This document shows positions 29,002-37,820 of a stretch of 63,206 nucleotides of DNA, piece by piece (positions within the stretch are counted from its first letter, which is position 1; each line of letters opens with the position of its first letter). The position numbers and the translations under genes were made by a program. The DNA is taken from assembly GCF_000331005.1 (NCBI RefSeq), contig NZ_AEJB01000104.1:1-63206 (forward strand), in the 5' to 3' direction. The DNA comes from Streptomyces turgidiscabies Car8 (GTDB taxonomy: Bacteria > Actinomycetota > Actinomycetes > Streptomycetales > Streptomycetaceae). Under the pieces are notes generated by a model. That model saw only the letters and a program-made list of their open reading frames with translations. It made no database searches and had not been told where the DNA came from.

Positions 29002-29466
29002 CTACTGAGAGCGCCGGCCATCAAATCGGGAGTCGTGGCCTTTGACGGGCCAGCGCAGTCGACGCTTCGGGAACCGTGTGATTGTTGCAGCCGCAGCCAA
29101 CCCGAGCGTGACACCGACGGCGGCGGCGAGGGTTGCCGCCCAAGCCGCGTCGAGGGAGCCGGGCAGGACCATGTTGGTGAGGCGGCTCGCTCCCCACATG
29201 AGCCCCACTGCCGCCAGTGCGGCCGGCCAACGGTGCCGTACCCCTTCGATGATGTCGTCGATGACATGGAAAAGGAGCATCACCGCCATGGGGTGGGAGC
29301 CCCCTAGTTCATCGTCCCAGCCGAATGCGGTGAATCCGGCGCCGACAGCAAGCATCGCCAGCCAGGGTCCCGCCAACCGCCTGACGGGCGTGGGTGGCTG
29401 TCGTCTTACACCTCGCGGTATCCAGAAAAACCGTGTGACGCGCGGGTCGACCGCGTATTTCCGCAT
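29002..29466 (-). CDS. Hypothetical integral membrane protein
   Basis: The 154-residue product begins MRKYAVDPRVTRFFWIP and has about three hydrophobic segments (LAMLAVGAGFTAFGW, MAVMLLFHVIDDIIEG, LAAAVGVTLGLAAAATI). The frame is open further upstream, but the ATG at 29466 starts the more protein-like sequence; its ribosome site is weak. I recognise no family. Confidence 0.5.
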   Translation of the reverse strand: MRKYAVDPRVTRFFWIPRGVRRQPPTPVRRLAGPWLAMLAVGAGFTAFGWDDELGGSHPMAVMLLFHVIDDIIEGVRHRWPAALAAVGLMWGASRLTNMVLPGSLDAAWAATLAAAVGVTLGLAAAATITRFPKRRLRWPVKGHDSRFDGRRSQ

Positions 29467-29759
29467 GACTCGCGTTCCGTCCCCCCGTGGCCGGCTCCTG
29501 CCGACGCGCTCAGTACTTGGACGCTCGGGAGGTCGCCATGGTTGTGAAGTGTCACCGGATGGAGCCAGCCTCAGACGGCCAGGCACTTTCGATCTTGCTT
29601 ACTGGTGACAAGTGACAAGCCGTATGCCTCGCAGGTGGCAACCAGGCTGCTTTGATCGGTCGTATTCACCAGTTCAACCAGCCTTACCGGTGACAACTAC
29701 CGGGCTTCGGCTCAGTATTCGTGGGCCGTCGTACAGCGCTCTGTCGACGGCCCGCCTTT
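29467..29759. other. Intergenic stretch, no gene seen
   Basis: The gap leads into the decayed region before the IS4 remnant. No promoter, hairpin or ORF can be supported. Confidence 0.35.
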
Positions 29760-30240
29760 CTTCCGCGGCGACGAACGCGAGCCCCTGATGAGCACCCCAC
29801 CGGCCTCTCGCCGGACGCGCCCCGCGAGCCGGTCGACCCCGCGCGCATCGGACGGCGGGTGGTCCGCCGTCGTGCGACGGGGATGACGGCCGCCGGCGTC
29901 GCGGCGGCCATCGAGGACGCTCGCTTCCAGCGCGGCAGGACTCGCGGCACGAGCACCTGGCCGACGACGAACGCGGCCACGCGGAGCTCACGGAGTGGGA
30001 GCGTATCGCCCAGCTGCTGGCCGACGCCGCCCCGAGAACACGGTCTACGACGCCGGCGTCGACGACGTCGTCCAGGAGGAGCTCGCCGCCGAAGCCGAAG
30101 CCGCGGCCGCCCGGGAAGCCGAACAGCGCGAAGCCCAGCGGATCGCCGGACGGGCCGATGAGCTCCAGGCGCTGGGCGAGCTGAGCACGCTTCAGCAGAC
30201 CGGGCCCCGCGAGGGCGACGAAGCCGTCCGGGACGGACCT
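29760..30240 (+). pseudogene. Unidentified decayed gene
   Basis: Two overlapping plus-strand frames carry protein-like sequence that reads as one gene only with frame changes: TGMTAAGVAAAIEDARFQRG in one, then ELTEWERIAQLLADAA and an Ala/Glu-rich coiled-coil-like stretch (EELAAEAEAAAAREAEQREA) in another. The family is not recognised. It runs directly into the IS4 transposase remnant. Confidence 0.35.
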
Positions 30241-30369
30241 ACCCGCCGCGCCGGGTCGTATGTGCAGACAGACGTCGACGTTTGGTTCGCCCATGCTCTG
30301 GCCGCGCAGCTCGGGCACTACCGCGACCCGGCCGCCGGCCTTCTGCCCGCGCCGGTGCTCGGCCACGCC

Positions 30370-31665
30370 GCACCGTGCTCGCGAACAACGGGTACGACTG
30401 CTGCCCGCCCGCGTCGTGATGTACTTCGTGCTCGCCCTGGCTCTCTTCGAGAAGTCGTCCTACCGTGCGGTATGGGGCAAACTCACAGCGGGACTCGACG
30501 GACCGACCGGGGTATGCCCGCATACCTCGTCGCTGCGCGGGCCCGACGCAGGCTGGGTAGCATCCCGATGCGCTGCCTGTTCGAGGTCCTCGCCGGCCCG
30601 GTGGCCGACCGGGCGTAGGCCGGCTCCTTCTACCGGGGCCTACGGGTGGTCGCAGTGGACGGCACCACGCTGAGCGTCCCCGATGAGGAAGCGGTGACCT
30701 GGCGCTTTCCCAAAAATCGCGGGGTGATGCTCGAGTTCGGCTATCCCCTTCTGCGGCGGGTGACCCTTGCCGAATGCGGCACCCGCGCCCTGATCGGCGC
30801 GGCTTTCGGCCCGGACACGACCGGCGAGCTCGGCTACGCGCACCGCCTGCTGCACCACCTGGACGCCTCGATGGTGCTGCTCGCCGACGCGTACTACGAC
30901 GCGTTCGACTTCCTGGAGGCGGTGACAGGTACCGGCGCGTCGTTCCTGCTGCGTTCGACCCGCAAGCGGTGTCCCACGGTGCGCCGCCCGCTGCCGGACG
31001 GTTCCTTTCTGACCACCGTCCCTCCCGGGAAGTACCAGGCCGGGCGCGGCTACGGACGCCTTGAGGTACGGATCATCGAGGCCCGGATGACTGTCACGCT
31101 GGCCGACGGCACTCGCCGCACCGAGCTGTGGCGGCTGATGACCAGTCTCATGGACGCCGGACGCTACCCCGCCCGCGAGTTGATCACGCTGTATCACCGC
31201 AGGTGGCAGGCGGAGACCTGCTATTTCTCCTTGAAGTCGACCATTCTCGACGGCCGAGTGCTGCGCCCGCGAACCGTCCCCGGCTCGAGCAGGAGGTCTA
31301 CGCCCTGCTGAGGTCTACCAGGCGTTGGTGCGCATCGCGGCCGACCTGTCGACCGCCCAGCCCGGCCTCGCGGCGGAGCGCATCAGCCGGACCATCCTGT
31401 TCAACGCCGGTGCCGACCAGATCGTGGCCGCCCGCGGTATCGCTCCGAGCGGCCCGGTGAGCCTCGTCGGAGCGATCGGCCGCGCCGCCCTGGCCGGCCT
31501 CCTGCCCCCGGGACCGCGCTGGCGCCTGAAAGCCCGCGCCCGCAAGCGTGGCAGCAAGTACACATTCACCACGAACAAGCACCCGAGAACATCCCAGGCA
31601 TACACCCTCGACTTCGAGATGATCAAGGACGGAAACCTTGACAGCACCAACACGTCCCAAACACA
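30370..31665 (+). pseudogene. IS4-family transposase, multiply disrupted
   Basis: Successive frames encode an IS4-type transposase: REQRVRLLPARVVMYFVLAL near 30380, ARRRLGSIPMRCLFEVLAGP near 30550, the catalytic Asp in AVDGTTLSVPD, the second in LLADAYYDAFDF and the YREK-like signature YHRRWQAETCYFSLK near 31195. Breaks are a frame change near 30510, an in-frame TAG at 30616-30618 and another frame change near 31270-31310. The catalytic residues survive, but no intact protein can be made. Confidence 0.82.
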
Positions 31666-31841
31666 CCGGTGTTGCACACAGCGGGACGCCACCTTCTTCC
31701 ACGACACAGACGACGAACTCGACGCCGGGGCCGATAGCCTTGGCCGCCAGGAATTCTGGCCGATCGTCCGCAACTTCCACCCCCAGGAATCCGGGTCTAC
31801 CAAGATCAGGCGTGGTCACAGCCGCGAAGCGACCTGCCTTG

Positions 31842-31903
31842 TGACGCTCCGCGAGCGCGCCCCAAGATCTGTGCCAGAGCCCAGAACTCACTGACAAAGC
31901 CAG
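31842..31903 (+). repeat. IS-end-like repeat, copy 1
   Basis: This 62-base segment recurs on the opposite strand at 48717-48778 with roughly 54 identical positions. It lies at the 3' end of the IS4-family remnant and its core is CCAAGATCTGTGCCAGA. It is probably the right end of the element, overlapping the end of the transposase frame. Confidence 0.65.
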
Positions 31904-32411
31904 ACGGCTATAGCAACCGTGCGGAGGTGCTGATTTCAGAGCCCGTCGAGGCGCCGGAGGTAGGCCCCGGTTGCATGCTGACGGGCGGCCGCTGGTGGTA
32001 ACTCCCTTCAACCGCGCCTTGCCCATGGCGCCCTCGCGACTCTCGTAGGTTCTCGATGCGTCGTCGATGAGGTGAGGGGCGAATGCCACACCCTGACATC
32101 TGTCAGGGACGCGACCTCCCTGGCGCGGTCTACAGTCGAGGCGCTGGCTCGCGAGACCTCTTGGCCGCTACGGCGGCTGGAGTAGGAGCGACGTGAATGC
32201 TCCGATCGGGTAACAGCACGGGCGCTAGCCTTCGCCCGCTTGCAGCCACGGCACAACAATTCGCCAGTACCGGAACCCGAAACATTGTCTGAAGTAGTGA
32301 AAGAGACCTGTCAGACAATCGATCGACCGTGGAAGCTCATGCCCCCGGCAAAGGGGCTGGCACGTGACCGCTTCAAGCGGCACCGGATCCCGGTAAACAC
32401 AGGAGGAGACA
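31904..32411. other. Gene-free stretch before the small peptide gene
   Basis: No CDS is supported. Apart from the strong dyad at 32091-32108 it holds a possible -10 box TACAGT at 32131-32136. A leader of about 275 bases would separate this promoter from the first ribosome site at 32401. Confidence 0.4.
32091..32108. promoter_or_regulatory. Perfect dyad CCCTGACA-TC-TGTCAGGG
   Basis: Eight-base arms with a two-base centre make this the strongest palindrome of the region. It lies about 22 bases upstream of TACAGT (32131-32136), where a response regulator or repressor would contact the -35 region. The nearest plus-strand gene is the short peptide ORF at 32412. The cognate regulator is not in the neighbourhood. 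Confidence 0.55.
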
Positions 32412-32545
32412 GTGATCAAAGCAACGTTCGGCCTGTTCGCAGCATGGTGGCTGGGCTCGAGGTAGCGCCGCTCACCAGCGTCGACCAGACCCACGCCCAG
32501 GCCCACACCGTCGCCTGCTGCGGCAAGCCGCCCGGCCAGACGTGA
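32412..32545 (+). CDS. Small hydrophobic/Cys peptide gene, apparently frameshifted
   Basis: AGGAGGAG directly precedes a GTG that opens a 17-residue peptide, MIKATFGLFAAWWLGSR, ending at TAG 32463-32465. In the next frame the sequence continues protein-like without a gap: LEVAPLTSVDQTHAQAHTV, then ACCGKPPGQT, to TGA 32543-32545. One extra base near 32457 would join them into a peptide of about 44 residues with a hydrophobic N-terminus and a tail containing adjacent cysteines. It may be a small membrane or exported peptide, a short leader peptide, or a sequencing casualty. It lies just upstream of the DUF6355 gene. I do not recognise the family. Confidence 0.45.
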
Positions 32546-32555
32546 GCCGGGCGGC
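32527..32555 (+). terminator. Strong GC hairpin around the small-peptide stop codon
   Basis: GCCGCCCGG at 32527-32535 pairs perfectly with CCGGGCGGC at 32547-32555 across an 11-base loop that contains the TGA stop. No T run follows. It may act as a Streptomyces-type terminator or as an attenuator between the peptide ORF and the DUF6355 gene 110 bases on. Confidence 0.6.
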
Positions 32556-32665
32556 GCGAGTGCCGCCTTGCACCTCGCGTGCCGACAGCCGCCCGCAGGC
32601 AAGGCGCCTTTCGACCAGCCGAAGTCGCCTCCATCCGTTGACTCGCACAAGTGAGGAACCCTTCC

Positions 32666-32974
32666 ATGCAGAAAACCGCAAGCAAGCTCCGCCTCGCCGC
32701 GGCCGCGTTCAGCGCTGTACTCCTCGCGGGCACAGCGCTCTCCGGAAGTGCCCACGCCGCGCCCCAGGGGAAAGCCGGGGTCAAGGCCTGTGGCTACTAC
32801 GAGACGCAGACAGACTCGTACTACGGACACTGCGGCAGCACCTGGGTCAAGATCCAGGTCGACATCGACTGGTGGCCGACCGACATCAAGAGGTGCGTCC
32901 CGCCGGGCGAGACCCATCTCGGCACGACCGACGAGATCGACAACGCATGGGCCATCGCGGGCACCTGCGGCTAA
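32666..32974 (+). CDS. Secreted DUF6355-like protein
   Basis: The 102-residue product has a typical Sec signal peptide (Lys/Arg start, hydrophobic AAAAFSAVLLAGTAL, cleavage near AHA-AP). The mature part has a CGYYETQTDSYYGHCG segment, KRCVPPGET and a final TCG, giving four cysteines that could form two disulfides. This pattern matches DUF6355, a family of small actinobacterial secreted proteins of unknown role. I chose ATG 32666 because GTGAGGAA lies seven bases before it. It should act outside the cell. Confidence 0.75.
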   Translation: MQKTASKLRLAAAAFSAVLLAGTALSGSAHAAPQGKAGVKACGYYETQTDSYYGHCGSTWVKIQVDIDWWPTDIKRCVPPGETHLGTTDEIDNAWAIAGTCG

Positions 32975-33029
32975 CGAGTTCGTGCCTGGTTGGCGGTGAG
33001 ACGTCGAGGACTTCCGTGGGGTCAGGGGT

Positions 33030-33986
33030 TCACATCTGCTGAGCCGATGTCAGGTCCGCGGCCTGCTGATGAGACAGCAGACCGGCGATGGCTTGCACCG
33101 TGTCGCTCATATGCTCGCGGCGGCCGAGGTGGCGGGCCAGCGCCCGCCAGTTCTTGAGATGTGCGATGCCGTGCTCGACCCGGATACGGCGTGAGGAATG
33201 TGCCTTGCGCTGGCGCTCGTACATCTTCTCGTACCAGTCCGGGGCGTTCTTCTTGAACTTGCGGTGCGGTGGTGTCACTACACGTCCGCCGGTCTGCGCG
33301 CCGAGCCCCTGGTAACCGGCATCGGCGAGGATCTCGACCGCGGGCCCACCGGCCAGGAGCCCGACCAGCCCCAACTGGCGTGCGTGGGTGATGTCCGCGC
33401 AACTCCCGGGTTTGGTCGGGCTGCGCCACAGCACGCGTCCTTCGCCGTCCGTGACCACCATGGACTTGACGGCGTTCTGCTTGTTCTTCCCGGAGATGAA
33501 CTTGTCCCGGTCCTTGCGCCCTTGGGCCGGATGCCGGACCCGGATCTCGGTGCCGTCGATGATGCCGGTCTTTCCGGTCCCGCCGAGGTGGTCGATGACT
33601 TCGGCCAGAGTCCGCAACCGCACGTCGGGGCTGATGGTGCACCCTCGCTCGGCGAGCAGGAGCCGCACCTCGTTGACGGCCCGGGTGATGGTCGAGCGGT
33701 CCACGCCGAACCAGCAGGCCAGCACGTCGTGGGTGGCTCCGTGACGGAGATGGACGAGAGTGGCCAGCAGTCGGTCGACGAACACCAGCCGGTGCTTCGC
33801 ACCGGCGTCTATGGCCCGCTTCCGCTGCCGGGAGGCAAGCCTCGTCTGGTGGCGTTGATGCCACAACGGGCCGACTTCGGCGACGAGTTCAGCGATCACA
33901 CCGGCCGTCAGGCACGTGATCCGCCGGTTGCTGATGACCAGTGCACGAGTCGAGTTCCCCACCACACAACCATGATCAACGATCAA
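33030..33986 (-). CDS. IS5-type (DDE_Tnp_4) transposase
   Basis: The 318-residue protein appears full length. An N-terminal helix-turn-helix (ATHDVLACWFGVDRSTITRA) is followed by the DDE core: Asp in IIDGTEIRV, Asp in ILADAGYQGL and Glu in RIRVEHGIAHLKNW. It is predicted to be functional. I cannot fix the terminal repeats with confidence. The next element's end abuts it at 34014-34033. Confidence 0.85.
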   Translation of the reverse strand: MIVDHGCVVGNSTRALVISNRRITCLTAGVIAELVAEVGPLWHQRHQTRLASRQRKRAIDAGAKHRLVFVDRLLATLVHLRHGATHDVLACWFGVDRSTITRAVNEVRLLLAERGCTISPDVRLRTLAEVIDHLGGTGKTGIIDGTEIRVRHPAQGRKDRDKFISGKNKQNAVKSMVVTDGEGRVLWRSPTKPGSCADITHARQLGLVGLLAGGPAVEILADAGYQGLGAQTGGRVVTPPHRKFKKNAPDWYEKMYERQRKAHSSRRIRVEHGIAHLKNWRALARHLGRREHMSDTVQAIAGLLSHQQAADLTSAQQM

Positions 33987-34013
33987 GAGCCCGACGTCTC
34001 ACCGCCAACCATG

Positions 34014-34037
34014 CACGACCTCGTTAGGTCGTGTTTT
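34014..34037. terminator. Hairpin followed by TTTT at an IS junction
   Basis: CACGACCT at 34014-34021 pairs with AGGTCGTG at 34026-34033 across CGTT, and TTTT follows. It looks like a plus-strand intrinsic terminator but more likely arose from two inverted IS ends meeting, since GGTCGTGTTTT resembles the end of the element at 43907-45237. Confidence 0.55.
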
Positions 34038-34117
34038 AGAACTCGCTGGTCTGTCTCGTTGGTCGTCCGGGGAAGTCGCGGGCGGCCAAGCACATGGTGA
34101 GGTCGCGGGCGATGACC
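34036..34117 (-). pseudogene. C-terminal scrap of an IS5 passenger gene
   Basis: The minus strand ends in DLTMCLAARDFPGRPTRQTS and a stop. This parallels the C-terminus of the passenger protein at 43915-44241 (DLIVWLAARNFPGRPTHQTS). Only this scrap and the adjoining element end remain, so it is a deletion remnant of a second copy of the same element type. Confidence 0.65.
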
Positions 34118-34712
34118 CGTCGTTACGGCAGGCGGACCGAACGGCTGCGGTCGACGTTGGCCGCGGTCGGCCTCGGCCTCGGCCTCGCGCTCGCCGGCCG
34201 GGCCGGTGCCTGGCTGGCCAGAGTCTTCGGAGCGCCCGTCAAGCGCAGCACGGTGCTACGGCTGGTCGAGGCATCGCCCGCCCCTCAGGTTCCAGACCCA
34301 CGGGTGGTCGGGGTCGACGAGTACACGACCCGCAAGGGTCGCAACTACGGGACGATCCTCGTCGACGTCGAAAGCCGGCGGCCGGTGGACCCGCTGCCTG
34401 ACCGGGAGGCATCCAGCCTTGCCGCTTGGCGCGCGCAACGGCCAGGGATCGAGGTGGTCTGCCGCGATCGCGCACCGTTCTTCGGGAGAACGACTCCGTG
34501 AGTGGCTCGATGACGTCCGCCAGGATGACCTTCCCAGCCTTCACACCCTCGCCACAGGCATCGACCGCGACGCCGTGATCGCTGGTCTGACCATCCCCTG
34601 GAACTCAGGCGTGGTCGAAGGACACGTCAACCGGATCAAGATGCTCAAGCGCCAGATGTTCGACCGTGCCAGCTTCGACCTCCTGCGGAAACGAGTCCTA
34701 CTCGCTGACTGA
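34118..34712 (+). pseudogene. ISL3-family transposase with internal deletion
   Basis: The first half, in one frame to about 34500, carries VVGVDEYTTRKGRNYGTILV, DREASSLAAW and IEVVCRDRAPFF, the conserved ISL3 catalytic-domain start. The second half, in another frame to 34712, carries the C-terminal WNSGVVEGHVNRIKMLKRQM. The two are joined near 34495 with loss of roughly 200 or more codons of the catalytic domain. It is inactive. Confidence 0.8.
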
Positions 34713-35309
34713 CTTCTCAGCCTCCGAGCGGAGATCGTGAATCGGGAACGCCGGGGGTGAAGGGTGCTGCTTGCATGTCTCCCCGTGTAGTTCGTCGGAC
34801 CGCAGTGCCCAGGCGATGGCCTCGTGCGGACCGCAGAAAGAAGGATCAAGGTGGAAGGTGACCCGAGTCCCGAACGGCTTAGACACTGAAAACTCCACCT
34901 GGGAGCCGGTCGAATCCATCCCGGCCAGCTCCTGGCGGTAGCCGTGACCATCCAGCCAAACCTCGATGACCGTACGGACGCTGAGTGCGGCAGCTGCGGA
35001 GGGAGCCCAACGCTGCATGTCGAACATGTCGAGCAGCGAACCGAAGAATGCCGGAACAAGCCGCTCACGTTCATCGGAGCTGGGGCGCTGATCGCTCTCC
35101 ACAGTGAAGCCGAGATCAGAACCGATCTCGACACTGATCTGTCCATGCCTGCCATCGCGACGGTGCAGCGCATCCCAGGCCACCGCCCGAAGTACCTCGG
35201 TGGGCAGCTCGGGGCTGCCCTGCTCAACCAGAAAGTACATCTTCGGGCGGCGCCGCACATGCTCCACGAAGTCGACCACCCGCAGCGGCTCGACTGTGAA
35301 CCTCTCCAC
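34698..35309 (-). CDS. Degenerate GyrB-like (GHKL) protein
   Basis: The 203-residue product begins with DFVEHVRRRPKMYF, the gyrase B/ParE N-terminal pattern (normally RKRPGMY), followed by a segment equivalent to the N box (EVLRAVAWDALH) and the strand preceding the ATP-binding G1 box (FTVESDQ). It then has the beta domain text EVWLDGHGYRQE and GTRVTFHLD. The N-box asparagine and the Gly-X-Gly of G1 are not preserved, so ATP binding is doubtful. It is far shorter than GyrB and has no TOPRIM. GTG start with GGGAGGG upstream. The 3' end overlaps the ISL3 remnant, so its natural C-terminus may have been changed. Confidence 0.6.
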   Translation of the reverse strand: MERFTVEPLRVVDFVEHVRRRPKMYFLVEQGSPELPTEVLRAVAWDALHRRDGRHGQISVEIGSDLGFTVESDQRPSSDERERLVPAFFGSLLDMFDMQRWAPSAAAALSVRTVIEVWLDGHGYRQELAGMDSTGSQVEFSVSKPFGTRVTFHLDPSFCGPHEAIAWALRSDELHGETCKQHPSPPAFPIHDLRSEAEKSVSE

Positions 35310-35471
35310 TCACCCTCCCCATCTCGGCGCTTTTCAGTCAGCCACAGCCGATCATGGCACCCACCACCGCCAAGCTCCGGGCTCCTACTCGTCCGAACGT
35401 CGTGACGCACTGTCATAAATCACGGAAACTGAGCCAGAACCCGAGAAGCGACAGCACTCGCGCAAGCCTAT

Positions 35472-35498
35472 GAGGCTGTTGCCTCTCCAGGCAGCCTC
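35472..35498 (-). terminator. Possible terminator hairpin downstream of GNAT gene
   Basis: GAGGCTG at 35472-35478 pairs with CAGCCTC at 35492-35498; a tighter alternative is GAGGC-TGTT-GCCTC. No clear T tract is present. It lies after the minus-strand gene pair and could end that transcript. Confidence 0.4.
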
Positions 35499-35504
35499 TA
35501 CGAA

Positions 35505-35630
35505 CTACGGGATGCTCCAGCGGTGCGGATGGTTGGGATCGGTGGGGCAAGCGAAGACGTTGAGCGGGCCGGAGTGGCCCACGGTGACCTCGGTGGGGGT
35601 TGCGGATCGAAAGGCGGGGCGGTCCCGGTC
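35505..35630 (-). CDS. Possible short peptide or gene remnant after GNAT
   Basis: Directly after the GNAT stop codon the same frame stays protein-like (EVTVGHSGPLNVFACPTD, then PNHPHRWSIP) to TAG at 35505-35507. A GTG at the GHSGP segment with GAGGT just before could start a peptide of about 28 residues. Alternatively this is the C-terminal scrap of a larger protein. No family is assigned. Confidence 0.3.
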   Translation of the reverse strand, partial: DRDRPAFRSATPTEVTVGHSGPLNVFACPTDPNHPHRWSIP

Positions 35631-36191
35631 CTAGCGGTCGGCCGTCGGGTGCCAGTCGCGGCGGAGGAGGCCAAAGACCCAGGTATCGGAGACGTCGCCG
35701 TTGACGACGCAGTCTTCGCGGAGGGTGCCTTCGCGGAAGAAGCCGAGCTTCTCCAGAACCCGGGCGGACGCCATGTTGCGGGTGTCGGTCTCGGCTTGGA
35801 CGCGGTTCAGGTCCAGGGTGTCGAACGCCCACCGCAGGACGGCGTGCGCGGTCTCCGTAGCGTAGCCGTGGCCCCACGCGGCAGCGTCGAAGACGTAGCC
35901 CAGGGAAGCGCTGCGGAAGTCCGGGTTCCAGCCGGTCAGGCCGCACCAGCCGATAAACGCGCCGTCGGAGACGCGGTCGACGGCCACCCGCGCTCCTGTA
36001 CCTTTCTTCTCGATCGTCCGGCAGGTCGCGATGAAGCGCTGCGCGCGGGCCTGTTCGGTCCACGGCGGGGAATCCCAGTAGCGCAGCACGTTGGCGCTGC
36101 TGTGCAGCGCGTACAGCGACGTCGCGTCGGCGTCGGTGAACGGCCGCAGCCGCAGGCGGGAGGTGTGCAGCTCGGGAGTGGGCAAGGTCAT
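35631..36191 (-). CDS. GNAT N-acetyltransferase, RimJ/RimL type
   Basis: The 186-residue enzyme matches the RimJ/RimL group: LHTSRLRLRPFTDADA at the start, AFIGWCGLTG, the acetyl-CoA loop region AAWGHGYATETAHAVL and the C-terminal NMASARVLEKLGFFREG. It would transfer acetyl from acetyl-CoA to a protein N-terminus, polyamine or antibiotic amine. ATG 36191 is chosen with GGCAGG about ten bases upstream; another ATG lies three codons earlier. It is cytoplasmic and probably monocistronic. Confidence 0.88.
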   Translation of the reverse strand: MTLPTPELHTSRLRLRPFTDADATSLYALHSSANVLRYWDSPPWTEQARAQRFIATCRTIEKKGTGARVAVDRVSDGAFIGWCGLTGWNPDFRSASLGYVFDAAAWGHGYATETAHAVLRWAFDTLDLNRVQAETDTRNMASARVLEKLGFFREGTLREDCVVNGDVSDTWVFGLLRRDWHPTADR

Positions 36192-36369
36192 GCGTTGCAT
36201 CCTGCCTGGTAATGCTCGCCCCCGACCATCCGTTTTATCCGGACGGTTGGGGCACGTGCGTCCGCGGTGACGTTGACGTCGGACGCGCCGGATGGGCGGT
36301 GAGCCCGCAGTACCGTGCCGGCATGGCGAGAGAACAGCGGCCGTACGGGCGCACCTTTGGGACAGTTCG

Positions 36370-37242
36370 TCAGGCTCTTGGAGCGGACCGTACCGCTGTG
36401 GTGATGACGAGTCCGGGCAGCACGAGCGTGACTCCAGCGAGTGTGTAGACCAGCCATGGCGACATCGACGTCCAGTGGTACCAGGCAATGCCGACAACAC
36501 ACCCGCCTGCTACGGCAAGAAGACCACCCACCGCGACGGCAGCCCTGGCCGCCACTTGTACGCGACGGTTCAGATGGATCTCGTCGCGCCAGTGTGCAGG
36601 CCACCCGGCCGCCGTGACCCCATTGGGCAGCGGGGTGGGCGGCGGCGGGGCCGGGGGGAGGCGTTTCCACCAGAAGAAAAGGATGGCGACCATGAAGGCG
36701 GCGCCGACGCTGTACACGAGTGCGGTGGCCCATCCAGCCACGTGCTGCTCGAGCACGGAGTTGGTGAACCCGTCGGCTGACACGATGACCATCAGCATCG
36801 AGAACTGCGCAGCAACCTGGATCAGGCCACGGAAGAAGCGGACTTCACCGTGCTTGTTGCGCTCGTAGGCCGGCAGCAGCCAGGCAAGCGCGACGATCAC
36901 AATCAGAGCGTCCGCGGCGAGGATGGCCCCGGAGAACAGCTGCTCCGTGATGGCGCGGGTGCACACAAGTTCCCCGGACGTGAGGGCGTACAGGTACGAC
37001 GCCGTCGCGAGGCCGATGAAGCAGGGCAGGAAGAGTTTCAGGCCGCGTGACGCGTGCCCGTCCCCGCCTGCGGCGTTCTTCTGGCCGATGACGGTGACCA
37101 GACCGGCCAGGACGAAGCCCGCCATGATGCCGCAGAAGGCGCTCATCGCCTCCGCCGATGCTATGGAACTCCAGTCGATGCCGTCGGTGCCTAACACGCA
37201 GGTGTCGGGAGTGAAGTTGGTCGGCTCACCCGTAAAGGTCAT
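36370..37242 (-). CDS. Hypothetical multi-pass membrane protein
   Basis: The 290-residue product has about seven hydrophobic segments, including MSAFCGIMAGFVLAGLVTVI, LFLPCFIGLATASYLYAL, ILAADALIVIVALAWLL, ALVYSVGAAFMVAILFFWW and two near the C-terminus. A proline-rich loop (PPAPPPPTPLPNG) separates the last pair. Start ATG 37242 is uncertain because no strong ribosome site is visible; another ATG is six codons upstream. I do not recognise the family. No transporter motif is apparent. Confidence 0.6.
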   Translation of the reverse strand: MTFTGEPTNFTPDTCVLGTDGIDWSSIASAEAMSAFCGIMAGFVLAGLVTVIGQKNAAGGDGHASRGLKLFLPCFIGLATASYLYALTSGELVCTRAITEQLFSGAILAADALIVIVALAWLLPAYERNKHGEVRFFRGLIQVAAQFSMLMVIVSADGFTNSVLEQHVAGWATALVYSVGAAFMVAILFFWWKRLPPAPPPPTPLPNGVTAAGWPAHWRDEIHLNRRVQVAARAAVAVGGLLAVAGGCVVGIAWYHWTSMSPWLVYTLAGVTLVLPGLVITTAVRSAPRA

Positions 37243-37820
37243 AGCGGCCGATGGTGACATCCCAGAACAGTCTCTACATCTAGGGCGGCGCGAATTGTGA
37301 CAGTCCGCCTCCCTTGTGGGGCCGCGTAGTGGACATGTAGGGCGACTCCTTACGGGTTCGGGAGGTGAGGTGGGCTGCGAGGGGTGGAGCGCGCGGGAAT
37401 CGCCGCGCTCACCCGCGCGGGCGAGGCCCGTAGCCGTGTGGTCGAAGATGAGGCGGACCAGGCGAAGGAAGTGGAGGCGGCCCCGGCCGCCGACCCGCGC
37501 AGACAGCAGCACCAGTGACCCGGTGCGGGGTGCTGTATGCACCCCGCACCCCGATGCGCACCACCACGCGGGAGGGCGCTGCATGGCGCGCACGCGGTCG
37601 GGGGTGAACGGCACCCGGTGCGCACCGCCCGACGGCGAAGTGCGTCACACCGCGCACGACACATCGCGCTGAGTGTGGGCGGTGCGGGCTGGTCAAGGCC
37701 GGAAAGTCAGCCGGGCAGAAGCGTTTTGTCGCCAACGATCAGCAATCGGGCCACCTCGTCGTGTGGGTCGGGCTACACAGGTCGGCGGACGGTTGTGTCT
37801 GATGGGGGAGGGCTGACCGG
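37243..37820. other. Intergenic stretch with an unsupported zinc-ribbon-like scrap
   Basis: No complete gene is seen. Near 37670-37800 one plus-strand frame reads ECGRCGLVKAGKSAGQKRF through WVGLHRSADGCV but has no start codon in frame, so it is probably a remnant. Confidence 0.4.
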
